A stretch of DNA of 64,000 nt from NCBI RefSeq assembly GCF_003697165.2, contig NZ_CP033092.2, forward strand, positions 1,178,001-1,242,000. The letters are read 5' to 3'. This stretch comes from Escherichia coli DSM 30083 = JCM 1649 = ATCC 11775 (GTDB taxonomy: Bacteria > Pseudomonadota > Gammaproteobacteria > Enterobacterales > Enterobacteriaceae). Below the pieces are notes generated by a model that saw only the letters and a list, made by a program, of their open reading frames with translations, was not told the DNA's origin and ran no database searches. This document shows, in pieces, positions 17,626 through 27,147 of the stretch (position 1 is the stretch's first letter; each line of letters begins with the position of its first letter). A program made the position numbers and the translations under genes.

Positions 17626-18618
17626 TTACTTCTGCGCTGCCAGCGCTTCATTCACCCAGCCATCGAACTGCTGCTGGTGGGCTTTGATCCAACCATCAAC
17701 GTGGCCCTGAATATCGTCTTCTGAGGCTTTGCCGTCATGCATGATGGCGTTCTGGGCGTTAATATCAGCCACTGGTAACTGCATAATGGCAAACAGTTTC
17801 GCTGCTGCCGGGTTTTTCTCGGCCCAGGCTTTGTTGGCAACGATATGCATGGTACTGACCGGGAAGCCGTAATTCGCGCCATTCGGCAGTTTGGTATCGG
17901 CATTTTTATCGCCCGGCAGTGCGGAGAACGGCACCTGCAACCAGACCACATCTTTCCCCGGTTTCAGTTCGTTACTCACCCAGTACGGCGTCCAGGTGTA
18001 GTAAAACACCGGCTTACCCTCTTTGTAACGACTGATGGTGTCAGCCATCATCGCTGCGTAGTTCCCCTGATTATGCGTCACGGTATTGGTCAGTCCATAC
18101 GCGGCAAGCTGGTGGTTGATCGCACCTTCGCAGCCCCAGCCTGGGTTACAGCCGGTTAAATCCGCTTTACCGTCGCCGTTGGTATCGAACAGTTTGGCGA
18201 TCTTCGGATCTTTAAGTTGCGCGATGTTGGTAATTTTATACTGGTCGGCGGTTTTCTTATCGATCAGGTAACCCTGTGCCGCGCCGTTAACAAATACTCC
18301 TTCACGATAAAATTTCTTATCGCCACCGGCAGCTTCGTACATGTTGTCATGCAGTGGCGTCCAGTTCACTGCGGTGAAGGTTGCATCGCCGGAAGCAAGC
18401 GAGGTGTAGCCAACGTTGTAATCCACTTCGCTGGGTTTATTGACGGTATAACCTAATTTCTCCAGCGCGCGGCTGACCAGCAGCGTCTGGAAAGTTTCTT
18501 CGGTGATGGTGCTCTGAACCGGATTAACAGTAATGCCTTTGCCCGGCAGGTCGGCAGCAAAAGTTTGTGTAGAGATAAGCGTGGCAAACGCTGTCGCAAA
18601 AAGTACGCTATGTCGCAT
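17626..18618 (-). CDS. proX: ProX, periplasmic glycine betaine/proline betaine binding protein
   Basis: ProX binds betaines in the periplasm and delivers them to ProVW. The 330-residue precursor starts at 18618 (MRHSVLFATAFATLISTQTFA), preceded by AAAGGAATAACA; upstream in-frame codons are excess. The signal peptide ends at TFAADLPG. The tryptophans that cage the quaternary ammonium are visible in VNWTPLH, YTWTPYW and GWGCEG. It is the last gene of the proU operon. Confidence 0.97.
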   Translation of the reverse strand: MRHSVLFATAFATLISTQTFAADLPGKGITVNPVQSTITEETFQTLLVSRALEKLGYTVNKPSEVDYNVGYTSLASGDATFTAVNWTPLHDNMYEAAGGDKKFYREGVFVNGAAQGYLIDKKTADQYKITNIAQLKDPKIAKLFDTNGDGKADLTGCNPGWGCEGAINHQLAAYGLTNTVTHNQGNYAAMMADTISRYKEGKPVFYYTWTPYWVSNELKPGKDVVWLQVPFSALPGDKNADTKLPNGANYGFPVSTMHIVANKAWAEKNPAAAKLFAIMQLPVADINAQNAIMHDGKASEDDIQGHVDGWIKAHQQQFDGWVNEALAAQK

Positions 18619-18675
18619 TGTTATTCCTTTTTTTGGCAGGGTGATAACGCCCGGCGTCACCGGGCAAGTGCAGAG

Positions 18676-19740
18676 TTACTTAATGAATGGGCGGGTCAGC
18701 AGACCGACAGGGCCAGTGGTGTACCAGCGACGGTTGCCACGACTGCGTGAGTCGCGCCCAACGGCCTGCGTCAGGCGGTCGAGGATAATGGCGAGGATCA
18801 CAATCCCGACGCCGCCAACGGTGGCAAGCCCCATATCCAGACGACCGATACCGCGAAGTACCATCTGACCCAGCCCGCCGACGGCAATCATCGAGGCGAT
18901 GACCACCATAGAAAGGGCCAGCATCAGCGTCTGGTTAACGCCCGCCATAATGGTTGGCATCGCCAGCGGTAACTGAACTTTGAACAGCATCTGGCTCGGG
19001 CTGGCACCGAATGAGCGCGAGGCTTCAATCAGATCCGCCGGAACCTGGTTAATTCCCAGAATCGTCAGACGGATAATCGGCGGCAGCGCAAAGATGATCG
19101 TCACCACCACGCCCGGCACGTTGCCGATACCAAACAGCATGACGATTGGCACCAGATAAACAAACGCGGGCGTGGTCTGCATGGCATCAAGCAGTGGACG
19201 AATAATTTTCGCCGCTCTCGGACTTCTCGCCAGCCAGATCCCCAACGGCAAACCTATGACGATACAGAACAGCAGGGCTGTTAACACCAGCGCCAGGGTA
19301 ACCATTGCCTGTGACCAGGCACCGATTGCGCCGATGGCAATCAGCGAAACCAGCGTCGCCACGCCCATTCCGACCCCGGAAATCTGCCAGGCGATGAGAG
19401 CGAAAACGATAATCGCCACCGGCGCGGGCATACCCAGCAGCAATTGCTGGAAACCGTTGAGGATGTAATCAACCGGAACGCGCACGCCCTGAAAGACGGG
19501 ACGAAAATGGGTAACGACCCAGTCGATCCCTTCAGTGACCCAACTGTCGAGCGGGATCAGCGTTTTATGGAACGGATCGAGAATATTAAAATGCTCGACG
19601 TTTGGCGCAGGCGTACTGGTCAGCCAGTCAGCGCCACCGCCGTCAGTCGGTGCAGTCGCCGGTGTACCCCAGGCGTCTGCGGATTGTGCAGCACTGTCCG
19701 CCGCTGGCGTGGTATCCCACGGATTATTTTGATCAGCCAT
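18676..19740 (-). CDS. proW: ProW, permease subunit of the proU transporter
   Basis: ProW is the inner membrane permease of the osmoregulated glycine betaine ABC transporter. The 354-residue protein has a long hydrophilic N-terminal region (about 100 residues, before the first TM), a known peculiarity of this subunit. The cytoplasmic coupling loop EASRSFGASPSQMLFKVQLP carries the EAA motif. Its start overlaps the proV stop by 8 bp. Confidence 0.97.
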   Translation of the reverse strand: MADQNNPWDTTPAADSAAQSADAWGTPATAPTDGGGADWLTSTPAPNVEHFNILDPFHKTLIPLDSWVTEGIDWVVTHFRPVFQGVRVPVDYILNGFQQLLLGMPAPVAIIVFALIAWQISGVGMGVATLVSLIAIGAIGAWSQAMVTLALVLTALLFCIVIGLPLGIWLARSPRAAKIIRPLLDAMQTTPAFVYLVPIVMLFGIGNVPGVVVTIIFALPPIIRLTILGINQVPADLIEASRSFGASPSQMLFKVQLPLAMPTIMAGVNQTLMLALSMVVIASMIAVGGLGQMVLRGIGRLDMGLATVGGVGIVILAIILDRLTQAVGRDSRSRGNRRWYTTGPVGLLTRPFIK

Positions 19741-20935
19741 TATTTACCCCCTCACGATCTAAAGCGCGCAGCAGCATTCCTTTCGAAATGATGCCGACAT
19801 ACTGTTGGTCCTCGTCGACCACGGGCACCGCACAGGGTGCCTGTCCGACATGAGAGAGCAATTCGCTAAGAGGCGTTTGTGCATCGACCGCTAACGGCGC
19901 ATCAATCAGCGCCGCATCAAGACCTTGCTGCTGCGTTAACGCGGCTTTAAGCGAATCGATAGACACAGCGCCGACAAACTTATTACCGCGTTCGATGACG
20001 TAGCCATATTCGCGATCTTCATCCTGCAATAATTTCAGTGCCGAACGCGGGCCGAAGCCGGGGGTTTTACGAATTAAGCCGTTCGGTGTACGACGGGCAA
20101 TATCTTTCGCACTGAACACCTGGCTAATATCGACGCCACGGAAGAAGGTTCGGACATAATCATTCGCCGGATTATTAAGAATTTCATCCGGTGTACCAAC
20201 CTGCACCACTTCACCATTTTGCATAATGGCAATTCGGTCACCAATACGCATAGCTTCATCGAGATCGTGGGAAATAAAGACAATGGTGCGCTGATGTTTC
20301 GCCTGTAATTTTACCAGCTCATCCTGCATCTCGGTGCGAATTAATGGATCGAGCGCCGAGAAGGCTTCGTCCATTAATAATATATCCGGATTAATCGCTA
20401 ACGCGCGGGCTAATCCCACTCGTTGACGCATCCCGCCAGAGAGTTCATCCGGGTAGCTGTGGGCATAATTTTCCAGCCCGACCTGACGCAGTGCATCAAG
20501 GGCCTTTTCCCGGCGTTCTTCGGCATTAATTCCGGCCAGTTCCATACCGAACGCAGTATTGTCCAGCACGGTCATATGCGGCATTAAGGCAAAGGACTGG
20601 AAGACCATCGCAATCTTTTTTCTGCGCACCTCACGGAGTTCGGCGTCGGATATTTTGGCAATATCCACACCATCAATCAGCACTTGCCCGCGGGTGGGTT
20701 CAATCAGGCGATTGAGAAGGCGTACCATTGTGGATTTACCCGAACCGGATAATCCCATGATGACAAATATCTCGCCTTCTTCAATGGCCAGACTGGCGTC
20801 TTTTACGCCAAGCGATAGCCCAGTTTTTTCCAGAATTTGTTCTTTTGAAAGTCCTTGTTCGATATATTTGAAAGCTCGCTGTGGATGCTCACCAAATATT
20901 TTATAAAGATTTTTAATTTCTAATTTAATTGCCAT
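19733..20935 (-). CDS. proV: ProV, ATPase subunit of the proU transporter
   Basis: ProV is the 400-residue cytosolic ATPase that drives betaine import at high osmolarity. Walker A GLSGSGKST (about residues 60-68), signature LSGGMRQRVGLARAL, Walker B DILLMDEAFSALD and the switch His in FISHDLDEA are all present. Two C-terminal CBS domains (from about residue 280) act as ionic-strength sensors in this transporter family. It is the first gene of proVWX. Sequence inside proV is the known downstream regulatory element bound by H-NS. Confidence 0.98.
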   Translation of the reverse strand: MAIKLEIKNLYKIFGEHPQRAFKYIEQGLSKEQILEKTGLSLGVKDASLAIEEGEIFVIMGLSGSGKSTMVRLLNRLIEPTRGQVLIDGVDIAKISDAELREVRRKKIAMVFQSFALMPHMTVLDNTAFGMELAGINAEERREKALDALRQVGLENYAHSYPDELSGGMRQRVGLARALAINPDILLMDEAFSALDPLIRTEMQDELVKLQAKHQRTIVFISHDLDEAMRIGDRIAIMQNGEVVQVGTPDEILNNPANDYVRTFFRGVDISQVFSAKDIARRTPNGLIRKTPGFGPRSALKLLQDEDREYGYVIERGNKFVGAVSIDSLKAALTQQQGLDAALIDAPLAVDAQTPLSELLSHVGQAPCAVPVVDEDQQYVGIISKGMLLRALDREGVNNG

Positions 20936-21003
20936 GCAATAGAAAGATTCCTGTTATTTGTTTATGTCGATACATTACCCAATGGAAATAGTCACTTTTT
21001 TCT

Positions 21004-21031
21004 ACCCTAACATACTGAGAATCTGAGGCAA
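21004..21031 (-). promoter_or_regulatory. proU P2 promoter
   Basis: On the minus strand a -35 TTGCCT (21031-21026) and a -10 TAGGGT (21009-21004) are 16 bp apart, about 70 bp before the proV ATG. This is the sigma-70 osmotically induced P2 promoter, repressed by H-NS. The 355-bp proV-nrdF gap also holds the nrdF terminator and no other gene that I can see. Confidence 0.8.
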
Positions 21032-21144
21032 CCCCTGAGGGCAAATGTGGCATGAATATTGATGTGAGCAAATCGCCGGAATTTCCCATGATATAAGGGC
21101 TGAGAGCAAATCGAGAAAAGTTGATATTTTTTGTCAAAGATAGC

Positions 21145-21176
21145 AAAAAAACGCCTGAATATTGTGGTTTCAGGCG
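21145..21176 (-). terminator. nrdHIEF operon terminator
   Basis: CGCCTGAA (21152-21159) pairs with TTCAGGCG (21169-21176), and the minus-strand transcript ends in UUUUUU (plus-strand A run 21145-21151). It lies about 115 bp after the nrdF stop. Confidence 0.85.
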
Positions 21177-21290
21177 AATAATGCAACAGAGTATCAGTGT
21201 AGATCACCACAAATTATTTACGTGATATAAAGCTATTTGGCGGGAATTATTTCCCTGCAGCGGGTAGTGATATTTTTGAAAATAACCCCC

Positions 21291-22250
21291 TCAGAAATTC
21301 CAGTCTTCATCTTCTGTTTCGACCGCTTTTCCCATCACATATGAAGAGCCTGAACCGGAAAAGAAATCGTGATTTTCATCGGCATTCGGCGAAAGCGCGG
21401 CGAGGATTGCCGGATTCACTTCCGCCATTTCTGCGGGAAATAGCGGTTCGTAGCCCAGATTCATCAACGCCTTATTGGCGTTGTAACAGAGAAACGCTTT
21501 TACATCGTCAGACCACGGGGTTTCGGCGTACAGCTCATCGGTATATTGCAACTCGTTGTCATAGAGTTCCAGCAACAAATCGAAGGCGAAACTCTTCAAC
21601 TCTTCACGCTGTGCCTGGGAGATCTTTTCCTGGTTTTTCTGATATTTATAGCCGATGTAGTAACCGTGGACTGCTTCATCCCGGATAATCAGACGGATCA
21701 GGTCTGCGGTATTGGTTAGCTTTCCGCGGCTGGCAAAATACATCGGCAGCCAGAAACCGGAATAGAACAAAAAAGATTCAAGAAACACACTGGCGATTTT
21801 CTTTTTCAGCGGATCATCACCGCGATAATGTTGCTGAATAATCTGTGCTTTTCGCTGCAACGGCGCGTTTTCTTCGCTCCAGGCGTAGGCGGCATCGACA
21901 TCTTTGGTCTGGCACAGCGTCGAGAAAATTGAACTGTAAGAGCGGGCATGAACCGCTTCCATAAAGCTGATATTTGATAATACCGCCTCTTCATGGGGGG
22001 TGAGTGCATCGGGCATCAGCGAGGGCGCGCCGATAACATTTTGCAGCGTGTCGAGCAGCGTCAGGCCAGTAAAAACGCGCATTGTTAGTTGTTGTTCTAC
22101 GACACTTAATGTCTGCCATGCAGGAATATCGTTCGACAGTGGCACCTTTTCTGGTAGCCAGAAATTGCTGGTCAGGCGATTCCACACCTCCAGATCTTTA
22201 TCGTCAGATATCTTGTTCCAGTTGATGGCGCTGATACGTGAGAGTTTCAT
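21291..22250 (-). CDS. nrdF: NrdF, class Ib ribonucleotide reductase beta subunit
   Basis: NrdF is the 319-residue small subunit that holds the dimanganese (or diiron) tyrosyl radical cofactor. Metal ligands are seen in the helical motifs MEAVHARSYSSIFST and IRDEAVHGYYIGYKY, with the radical tyrosine within the ARSYSS-region helices. The C-terminal EDEDWNF tail docks to NrdE. The NrdEF system is used under iron limitation and oxidative stress. It ends the nrdHIEF operon, 9 bp after nrdE. Confidence 0.98.
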   Translation of the reverse strand: MKLSRISAINWNKISDDKDLEVWNRLTSNFWLPEKVPLSNDIPAWQTLSVVEQQLTMRVFTGLTLLDTLQNVIGAPSLMPDALTPHEEAVLSNISFMEAVHARSYSSIFSTLCQTKDVDAAYAWSEENAPLQRKAQIIQQHYRGDDPLKKKIASVFLESFLFYSGFWLPMYFASRGKLTNTADLIRLIIRDEAVHGYYIGYKYQKNQEKISQAQREELKSFAFDLLLELYDNELQYTDELYAETPWSDDVKAFLCYNANKALMNLGYEPLFPAEMAEVNPAILAALSPNADENHDFFSGSGSSYVMGKAVETEDEDWNF

Positions 22251-22259
22251 AGATATTCC

Positions 22260-24404
22260 TTAAAGTGCACAGGAGACGCAGCCTTCAATTTCAGTGCCTT
22301 CCAGCGCCATCTGACGCAGGCGAATGTAATAGAGCGTTTTGATACCCTTGCGCCAGGCGTAAATCTGCGCTTTGTTGATATCGCGAGTGGTGGCGGTATC
22401 GGGGAAAAACAGCGTCAGCGACAGCCCCTGATCGACATGGCGAGTCGCTTCCGCGTAGGTGTCGATGATCTTTTCTGCGCCGATTTCGTAAGCGTCCTGA
22501 TACAGCGCCAGATTTTCGTTAGTCATAAACGGGGCAGGGTAGTAAACGCGTCCTGTTTTGCCCTCTTTGCGTATCTCTACTTTCGCCACAATCGGATGAA
22601 TACTCGACGTGGCATGGTTGATATAAGAGATAGAACCGGTTGGCGGCACCGCCTGGAGATTCTGGTTGTAGATACCATAGCGCATCACGTCGTCGCGCAG
22701 CTGTGCCCACATCTCACGGGTAGGTAACGTAATACCGCTACGGGCAAACAGTTCGCCAACTTTCGCCGTTTTCGGCTGCCAGTTACCTTGCAGATATTGG
22801 CTGAAATATTCACCACTGGCATAGCGTGACTGTTTGAACCCGGCGAAGGTTTCACCGCGTTCGCGCGCCAGCAACATCGAGGTACGCAGTGCGTGCCAGG
22901 TGATGGTATAGAAATAGAGATTGGTGAAATCCAGTGCTTCCGGCGACCCATAAGCGATGCCTTCTCGTGCCAGATAACCGTGTAAATTCATCTGCCCCAG
23001 ACCGATGGCGTGTGAGGCGGCATTTCCGGCTTCGATGGACGGCACGCTGCGGATATGACTCATATCTGACACCGCCGTTAAACCGCGTACGGCAGTCTCT
23101 ACCGTGCGGGCAAAGTCGGGGGAATCCATGGTGTGGGCAATATTCAACGACCCTAGATTGCAGGAAATATCATGTCCTGTACGAGCATAGTCGAGATTCT
23201 CGTCATATTCTGAGGCGCTGTTAACCTGCAAAATTTCTGAGCAGAGATTGCTCATATTTATGCGCCCGGCGATAGGGTTAGCACGGTTAACCGTGTCTTC
23301 ATACATGATGTACGGATAGCCAGACTCAAACTGGATTTCTGCCAGTCGCTGGAAGAAATCACGGGCGTTGAGGTATTTTTTGCGGATGCGTTCATCGGCA
23401 ACCAGTTCGTCATAGTGTTCACTGATGGCGACATCGGCAAACGGCTTGCCATAAACTCGCTCTACGTCATAGGGCGAAAACAGCGCCATCTGCGCATTCT
23501 CTTTTGCCAGATGGAAAGTGATATCCGGGATCACCACGCCCAGCGACAGTGTTTTAATGCGGATTTTTTCGTCGGCATTTTCCCGTTTTGTATCGAGAAA
23601 ACGCAGAATATCGGGATGATGAGCATGTAAATAGACTGCACCAGCCCCCTGACGCGCGCCGAGTTGGTTGGCATAGGAAAATGCGTCTTCCAGCATTTTC
23701 ATCACCGGAATCACGCCAGAAGATTGATTTTCAATACGTTTAATTGGCGCGCCCGCTTCCCGCAGATTCGACAGCAAAAATGCTACGCCGCCGCCGCGTT
23801 TCGACAGTTGTAGTGCGGAATTTACTGCCCGGCCAATCGACTCCATATTGTCTTCAATACGCAGCAGAAAACAGGAAACCAGTTCGCCGCGCTGCTGCTT
23901 ACCGCAGTTGAGGAATGTTGGCGTGGCTGGCTGAAAGCGTCCTGACAGCATCTCATCAGTGAGCTGCGTCGCCAGTGTTTCATCGCCTTGTGCCAGCGTC
24001 AGCGCCACCATCGTGACGCGATCGGCAAAATCTTCCAGATAACGCTTACCGTCGAATGTCTTCAACGTATAGCTGGTGTAAAACTTCCATGCTCCGAGGA
24101 ATGTCTGGAAACGAAAACCGCTGGCGTGCGCGTGGGCAAACAGCGTAATGACAAAATCGCGAGAGTAGCGATTAAGGACGCTTTCATCATAGTAACCTTC
24201 GTTAACCAGCCAGTTCAGGCGCTGCTGCTGGCTACTGAAGGCCACACTGTTCGGACGCACATGCGTCGTCATAAAGGCGTCTACGGCCTGGCTGTCTTTA
24301 TCGAACTGAATGCGACCTGCGCTATCGTAAAGGTTAAGCATCGCATTCAGAGCGTGATAATCCATCGTTTCCTGCGTCAGGCGTTCTGCGGTTGTCGTTG
24401 CCAA
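22260..24404 (-). CDS. nrdE: NrdE, class Ib ribonucleotide reductase alpha subunit
   Basis: NrdE reduces ribonucleoside diphosphates to deoxyribonucleotides. The length of 714 residues is standard. Active-site features include the cysteine in LSCFLLRIEDNMESI, the radical-site segment MSNLCSEILQVN and the C-terminal redox pair in EIEGCVSCAL, which NrdH reduces. It lacks the N-terminal ATP-cone of class Ia NrdA. The start overlaps the nrdI 3' end by 28 bp. Confidence 0.98.
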   Translation of the reverse strand: MATTTAERLTQETMDYHALNAMLNLYDSAGRIQFDKDSQAVDAFMTTHVRPNSVAFSSQQQRLNWLVNEGYYDESVLNRYSRDFVITLFAHAHASGFRFQTFLGAWKFYTSYTLKTFDGKRYLEDFADRVTMVALTLAQGDETLATQLTDEMLSGRFQPATPTFLNCGKQQRGELVSCFLLRIEDNMESIGRAVNSALQLSKRGGGVAFLLSNLREAGAPIKRIENQSSGVIPVMKMLEDAFSYANQLGARQGAGAVYLHAHHPDILRFLDTKRENADEKIRIKTLSLGVVIPDITFHLAKENAQMALFSPYDVERVYGKPFADVAISEHYDELVADERIRKKYLNARDFFQRLAEIQFESGYPYIMYEDTVNRANPIAGRINMSNLCSEILQVNSASEYDENLDYARTGHDISCNLGSLNIAHTMDSPDFARTVETAVRGLTAVSDMSHIRSVPSIEAGNAASHAIGLGQMNLHGYLAREGIAYGSPEALDFTNLYFYTITWHALRTSMLLARERGETFAGFKQSRYASGEYFSQYLQGNWQPKTAKVGELFARSGITLPTREMWAQLRDDVMRYGIYNQNLQAVPPTGSISYINHATSSIHPIVAKVEIRKEGKTGRVYYPAPFMTNENLALYQDAYEIGAEKIIDTYAEATRHVDQGLSLTLFFPDTATTRDINKAQIYAWRKGIKTLYYIRLRQMALEGTEIEGCVSCAL

Positions 24405-24787
24405 AATTCGGTTACTCCTTTACGAACGTTTTCGATATCGCTTTGCGTACCCATGAGTTCAAAGCGGTACAGCCACGGCACGCTGCATTTCCGGGCAATC
24501 ACATCTCCGGCGCGGCCATATGCCTCACCAAAGTTGCGATTACCCGAAGCAATAACGCCGCGCAGCAACGCCCGGTTATGCTCGTCGTTTAAAAAGCGAA
24601 TGACCTGTCGTGGCACCGCGCCAGCCGTACCGCCGCCGCCGTAAGAGGGCACGATCAGGATGTAAGGCTCGTCTACCTGAATCCGTTCCCGCTCATTGAG
24701 CGGGATGCGCACCGCGGGCAGCCCTAAACGTTCGATAAAACGCTGCGTATTTTCGGAGCTGCTGGAAAAGTAGACGAGCTGGCTCAT
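24377..24787 (-). CDS. nrdI: NrdI, flavodoxin-like NrdF activator
   Basis: NrdI is a 136-residue FMN protein that provides superoxide for assembly of the Mn(III)2-tyrosyl radical in NrdF. The N-terminal phosphate-binding loop SSSSENTQRFIERL and the glycine-rich SYGGGGTAGAVPRQV loop that surrounds the flavin are clear. It overlaps nrdH by 4 bp and nrdE by 28 bp, a tight operon arrangement. Confidence 0.97.
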   Translation of the reverse strand: MSQLVYFSSSSENTQRFIERLGLPAVRIPLNERERIQVDEPYILIVPSYGGGGTAGAVPRQVIRFLNDEHNRALLRGVIASGNRNFGEAYGRAGDVIARKCSVPWLYRFELMGTQSDIENVRKGVTEFWQRQPQNA

Positions 24788-25029
24788 GCACTGGCCGCGT
24801 GTGGCGCTGGATGCAGACGATTGATCATGTCCGGGCGGAAACCAGACCAGCTAAGATCGCCTGCAATCACAACCGGCAACTGACGAAAGCCCTGAGCACG
24901 CAGCGCTTCTGCCGCTTCAGGAACGCGATCGACATTAATCATTTCAAAATCAAAGCCCCGGTTTTCCATCGCCCGTTTGGTGGCGTGGCACTGGACGCAA
25001 TCGTTACGAGTGTAAATAGTAATGCGCAT
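24784..25029 (-). CDS. nrdH: NrdH, glutaredoxin-like electron donor for NrdEF
   Basis: NrdH is an 81-residue redoxin with a glutaredoxin fold but thioredoxin-like specificity, reduced by thioredoxin reductase. The active-site motif CVQC is at about residues 11-14 and the cis-Pro segment FRQLPVVIAGD lies in the middle. It is the first gene of nrdHIEF, preceded by the regulatory region with NrdR-like boxes. Confidence 0.97.
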   Translation of the reverse strand: MRITIYTRNDCVQCHATKRAMENRGFDFEMINVDRVPEAAEALRAQGFRQLPVVIAGDLSWSGFRPDMINRLHPAPHAASA

Positions 25030-25102
25030 GATTCGTATTTCCGTTTAAAATGAAGATACGGCGCGATGATACGCGTCGGGTTGTCTCTCTGTTGATACAG
25101 AG

Positions 25103-25148
25103 ATACTAGATGTAGTTGAAAAAAGATTCAACCACACAAGATATGGGA
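25103..25148 (-). promoter_or_regulatory. Paired NrdR-like boxes upstream of nrdH
   Basis: ATACTAGATGTAGTTG (25103-25118) and ACACAAGATATGGGAA (25133-25148) each resemble the 16-bp NrdR palindrome and start 30 bp apart, about three helical turns, as expected for cooperative NrdR binding before an nrd operon. Both matches are imperfect and judged by eye. Fur also represses this operon in E. coli; no Fur box was delimited. Confidence 0.5.
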
Positions 25149-25237
25149 ATTTTAGATTGATTACGCCACCGATGAATGGCTCAACGGGGTAGGGGATTTT
25201 GTGTTTTTTTGCCGGGCAAATACCCGGCATCAAGAAG

Positions 25238-25669
25238 TTACATCCGCATGGAAACGGCCAGACGGTTAAAACAATTCATCAGCCCGATGGCAAACGTTAA
25301 GTCGCTGATCTCTGCTGCGCTGAAATGCTCAAGCAAAGGCTGATAAACCTCGTCTTCCGCATGGGTTCTGGCAATTTCGGTTACCGATTCCGCCCATGCC
25401 AGCGCCGCCCGCTCGCGTTCATCAAAATGATGGCTTACGCGCCAACCTGCCAGGGCGTCCAGTTTGTGCTGTGGCACGCCGGATTTGCGCAATGCTTTGC
25501 TGTGCATCTCCAGACAAAATGCGCAGCCGTTGATTTGCGAGACGCGCAAATAAACTAACTCCATCAACGTGGTATCCAGCGTGCTATTTTCCAGTGCCGT
25601 TTTGGCCTGCACTAGTGCGTTATACACTGCCGGGCTAAGTTCGTAGTAAGGCTGACGTAATGTAGTCAT
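25238..25669 (-). CDS. AhpD-like carboxymuconolactone decarboxylase family protein
   Basis: This is a 143-residue all-helical protein of the AhpD/CMD superfamily. The CXXC redox motif CAFC followed by LEMHSKALRKSG is at about residues 52-65, matching peroxidase-associated alkylhydroperoxidase D proteins. The family uses this thiol pair with a histidine to reduce hydroperoxides, but the substrate here is unknown. It is divergent from a MocR-type regulator with an 87-bp shared promoter region, which suggests that regulator controls it. I do not recall this pair in K-12 at this locus. Confidence 0.85.
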   Translation of the reverse strand: MTTLRQPYYELSPAVYNALVQAKTALENSTLDTTLMELVYLRVSQINGCAFCLEMHSKALRKSGVPQHKLDALAGWRVSHHFDERERAALAWAESVTEIARTHAEDEVYQPLLEHFSAAEISDLTFAIGLMNCFNRLAVSMRM

Positions 25670-25756
25670 ACAGTTTCTCCTCTTATTAACGCCCGCAATG
25701 TAGCACTATAATGGACTGCTAAAGAGAGCCATAAATTACCTAAAAAAGCAGACCAT

Positions 25757-27091
25757 ATGCCGCGCTATCAGGATATCGCCCGTCAGTTAAAAACGGCTAT
25801 TGAGCAAGGGGAACTGAAACCCGGCGCAAGGCTGCCTTCAAGTCGTACCTGGTCGCAGGAGCTGGGGGTGTCTCGATCCACTGTCGAAAATGCGTATGCT
25901 GAGCTGGTGGCGCAAGGATGGCTGATCAGGCGGGGACAGGCTGGCACATTTGTCAGTGAGCGGATATATCCGCAACAATCTACTGTACAAGTTGTAGCTT
26001 TTGCCGGTGAAAGTCAGCAACCGTTGCCATTTCAAATGGGATTACCCGCACTCGATCTCTTTCCGCGAGAGCTGTGGGCGCGGGTGATGGGGCGTCGCCT
26101 TCGTACCCAGACGCGCTTTGATTTGGCGTTAGGCGATGTCTGCGGTGAGGCGGCGTTGCGCGAGGCAATAGTTGATTACTTACGCGTTTCACGTGGGATT
26201 GATTGTCAGCCAGAGCAGGTCTTTATCACTCACGGTTATGCGGCCTCAATAGCTTTAATTCTGCACGCGCTGGCGAAACCGGGAAACGGGATGTGGATAG
26301 AAGATCCCGGCTTTCCACTGATTCGCCCGATTGTCACTCGCCATGATGTGGAAATTTTGCCTGTGCCGGTTGATGACAATGGACTGGATATCACAAGCGG
26401 AATACAAAATTATCCTGATGCGCGTTTTGCCCTGATAACACCAGCACACCAAAGTCCGCTGGGTGTGGCGCTCTCTTTAGCGCGCAGGCATCAGATACTG
26501 GAATGGGCAGATCGTAGTCAGGCATGGATTATTGAAGATGATTATGACAGTGAGTTTCGCTATCACGGTAAGCCGTTACCGGCGTTAAAAAGTCTCGACG
26601 CACCGCAGCGGGTAATTTATGCCGGAACATTCAGCAAAGCGCTATTTCCTGCATTGCGCTGTGCGTGGCTGGTGGTGCCGGTGAAGCAAATTGCACAATT
26701 CCGCCACCAGGCGTCACTGGCTCCATGTGCGGTACCTGTTCTATGGCAGAACACACTGGCAGACTTTCTTCGCGAGGGGCATTTCTGGCGGCATCTGAAG
26801 AAAATGCGTCAGCATTATGCTCAACGTCGGCAATGGATTGAGCAAGCGTTGACGCAGCAAGGATTTCAGGTTGTGCCGCAGAAAGGTGGTATCCAGATGG
26901 TGATCAGAATGATAGGCGATGATATTGCCCATGCGCGTAAAGCCAATGCTGCAGGCCTTGCGGTGCAGGCACTTAGCGACTGGCGTATCCGTTCAAGTGG
27001 GGAAGGTGGATTACTGCTTTCGTTTACTAATATCGTTAACGAAGGTATGGCGCGACAGGTAGCACAACAATTACGTAAAGCCTTAAGCTAA
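25757..27091 (+). CDS. MocR/PdxR-type transcriptional regulator (GntR-HTH + aminotransferase-like domain)
   Basis: This 444-residue protein has an N-terminal GntR winged helix (about 1-70; LPSSRTWSQELGVSRSTVEN is the recognition region) joined to a fold type I aminotransferase domain. Conserved PLP-binding elements are present: the Asp/Tyr region EDDYDSEFRYHG and the Schiff-base lysine in AGTFSKALFPALR. MocR proteins usually respond to PLP or amino compounds and regulate a divergent neighbour, here the AhpD-like gene. The effector cannot be told from sequence. A hairpin follows the stop. Confidence 0.87.
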   Translation: MPRYQDIARQLKTAIEQGELKPGARLPSSRTWSQELGVSRSTVENAYAELVAQGWLIRRGQAGTFVSERIYPQQSTVQVVAFAGESQQPLPFQMGLPALDLFPRELWARVMGRRLRTQTRFDLALGDVCGEAALREAIVDYLRVSRGIDCQPEQVFITHGYAASIALILHALAKPGNGMWIEDPGFPLIRPIVTRHDVEILPVPVDDNGLDITSGIQNYPDARFALITPAHQSPLGVALSLARRHQILEWADRSQAWIIEDDYDSEFRYHGKPLPALKSLDAPQRVIYAGTFSKALFPALRCAWLVVPVKQIAQFRHQASLAPCAVPVLWQNTLADFLREGHFWRHLKKMRQHYAQRRQWIEQALTQQGFQVVPQKGGIQMVIRMIGDDIAHARKANAAGLAVQALSDWRIRSSGEGGLLLSFTNIVNEGMARQVAQQLRKALS

Positions 27092-27117
27092 AAAACCCCG
27101 AAGCCAGGCTTCGGGGT
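27091..27117 (-). terminator. Convergent terminator between the MocR-type gene and ygaM
   Basis: ACCCCGAAGCC and GGCTTCGGGGT (27095-27117) form a strong hairpin. The minus strand ends in a U tract (plus-strand A run at 27090-27095), so it terminates ygaM best, but it probably also slows transcripts from the regulator gene. Confidence 0.85.
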
Positions 27118-27147
27118 CAAAGACGCGTATTTATTATCATTTTTGCA

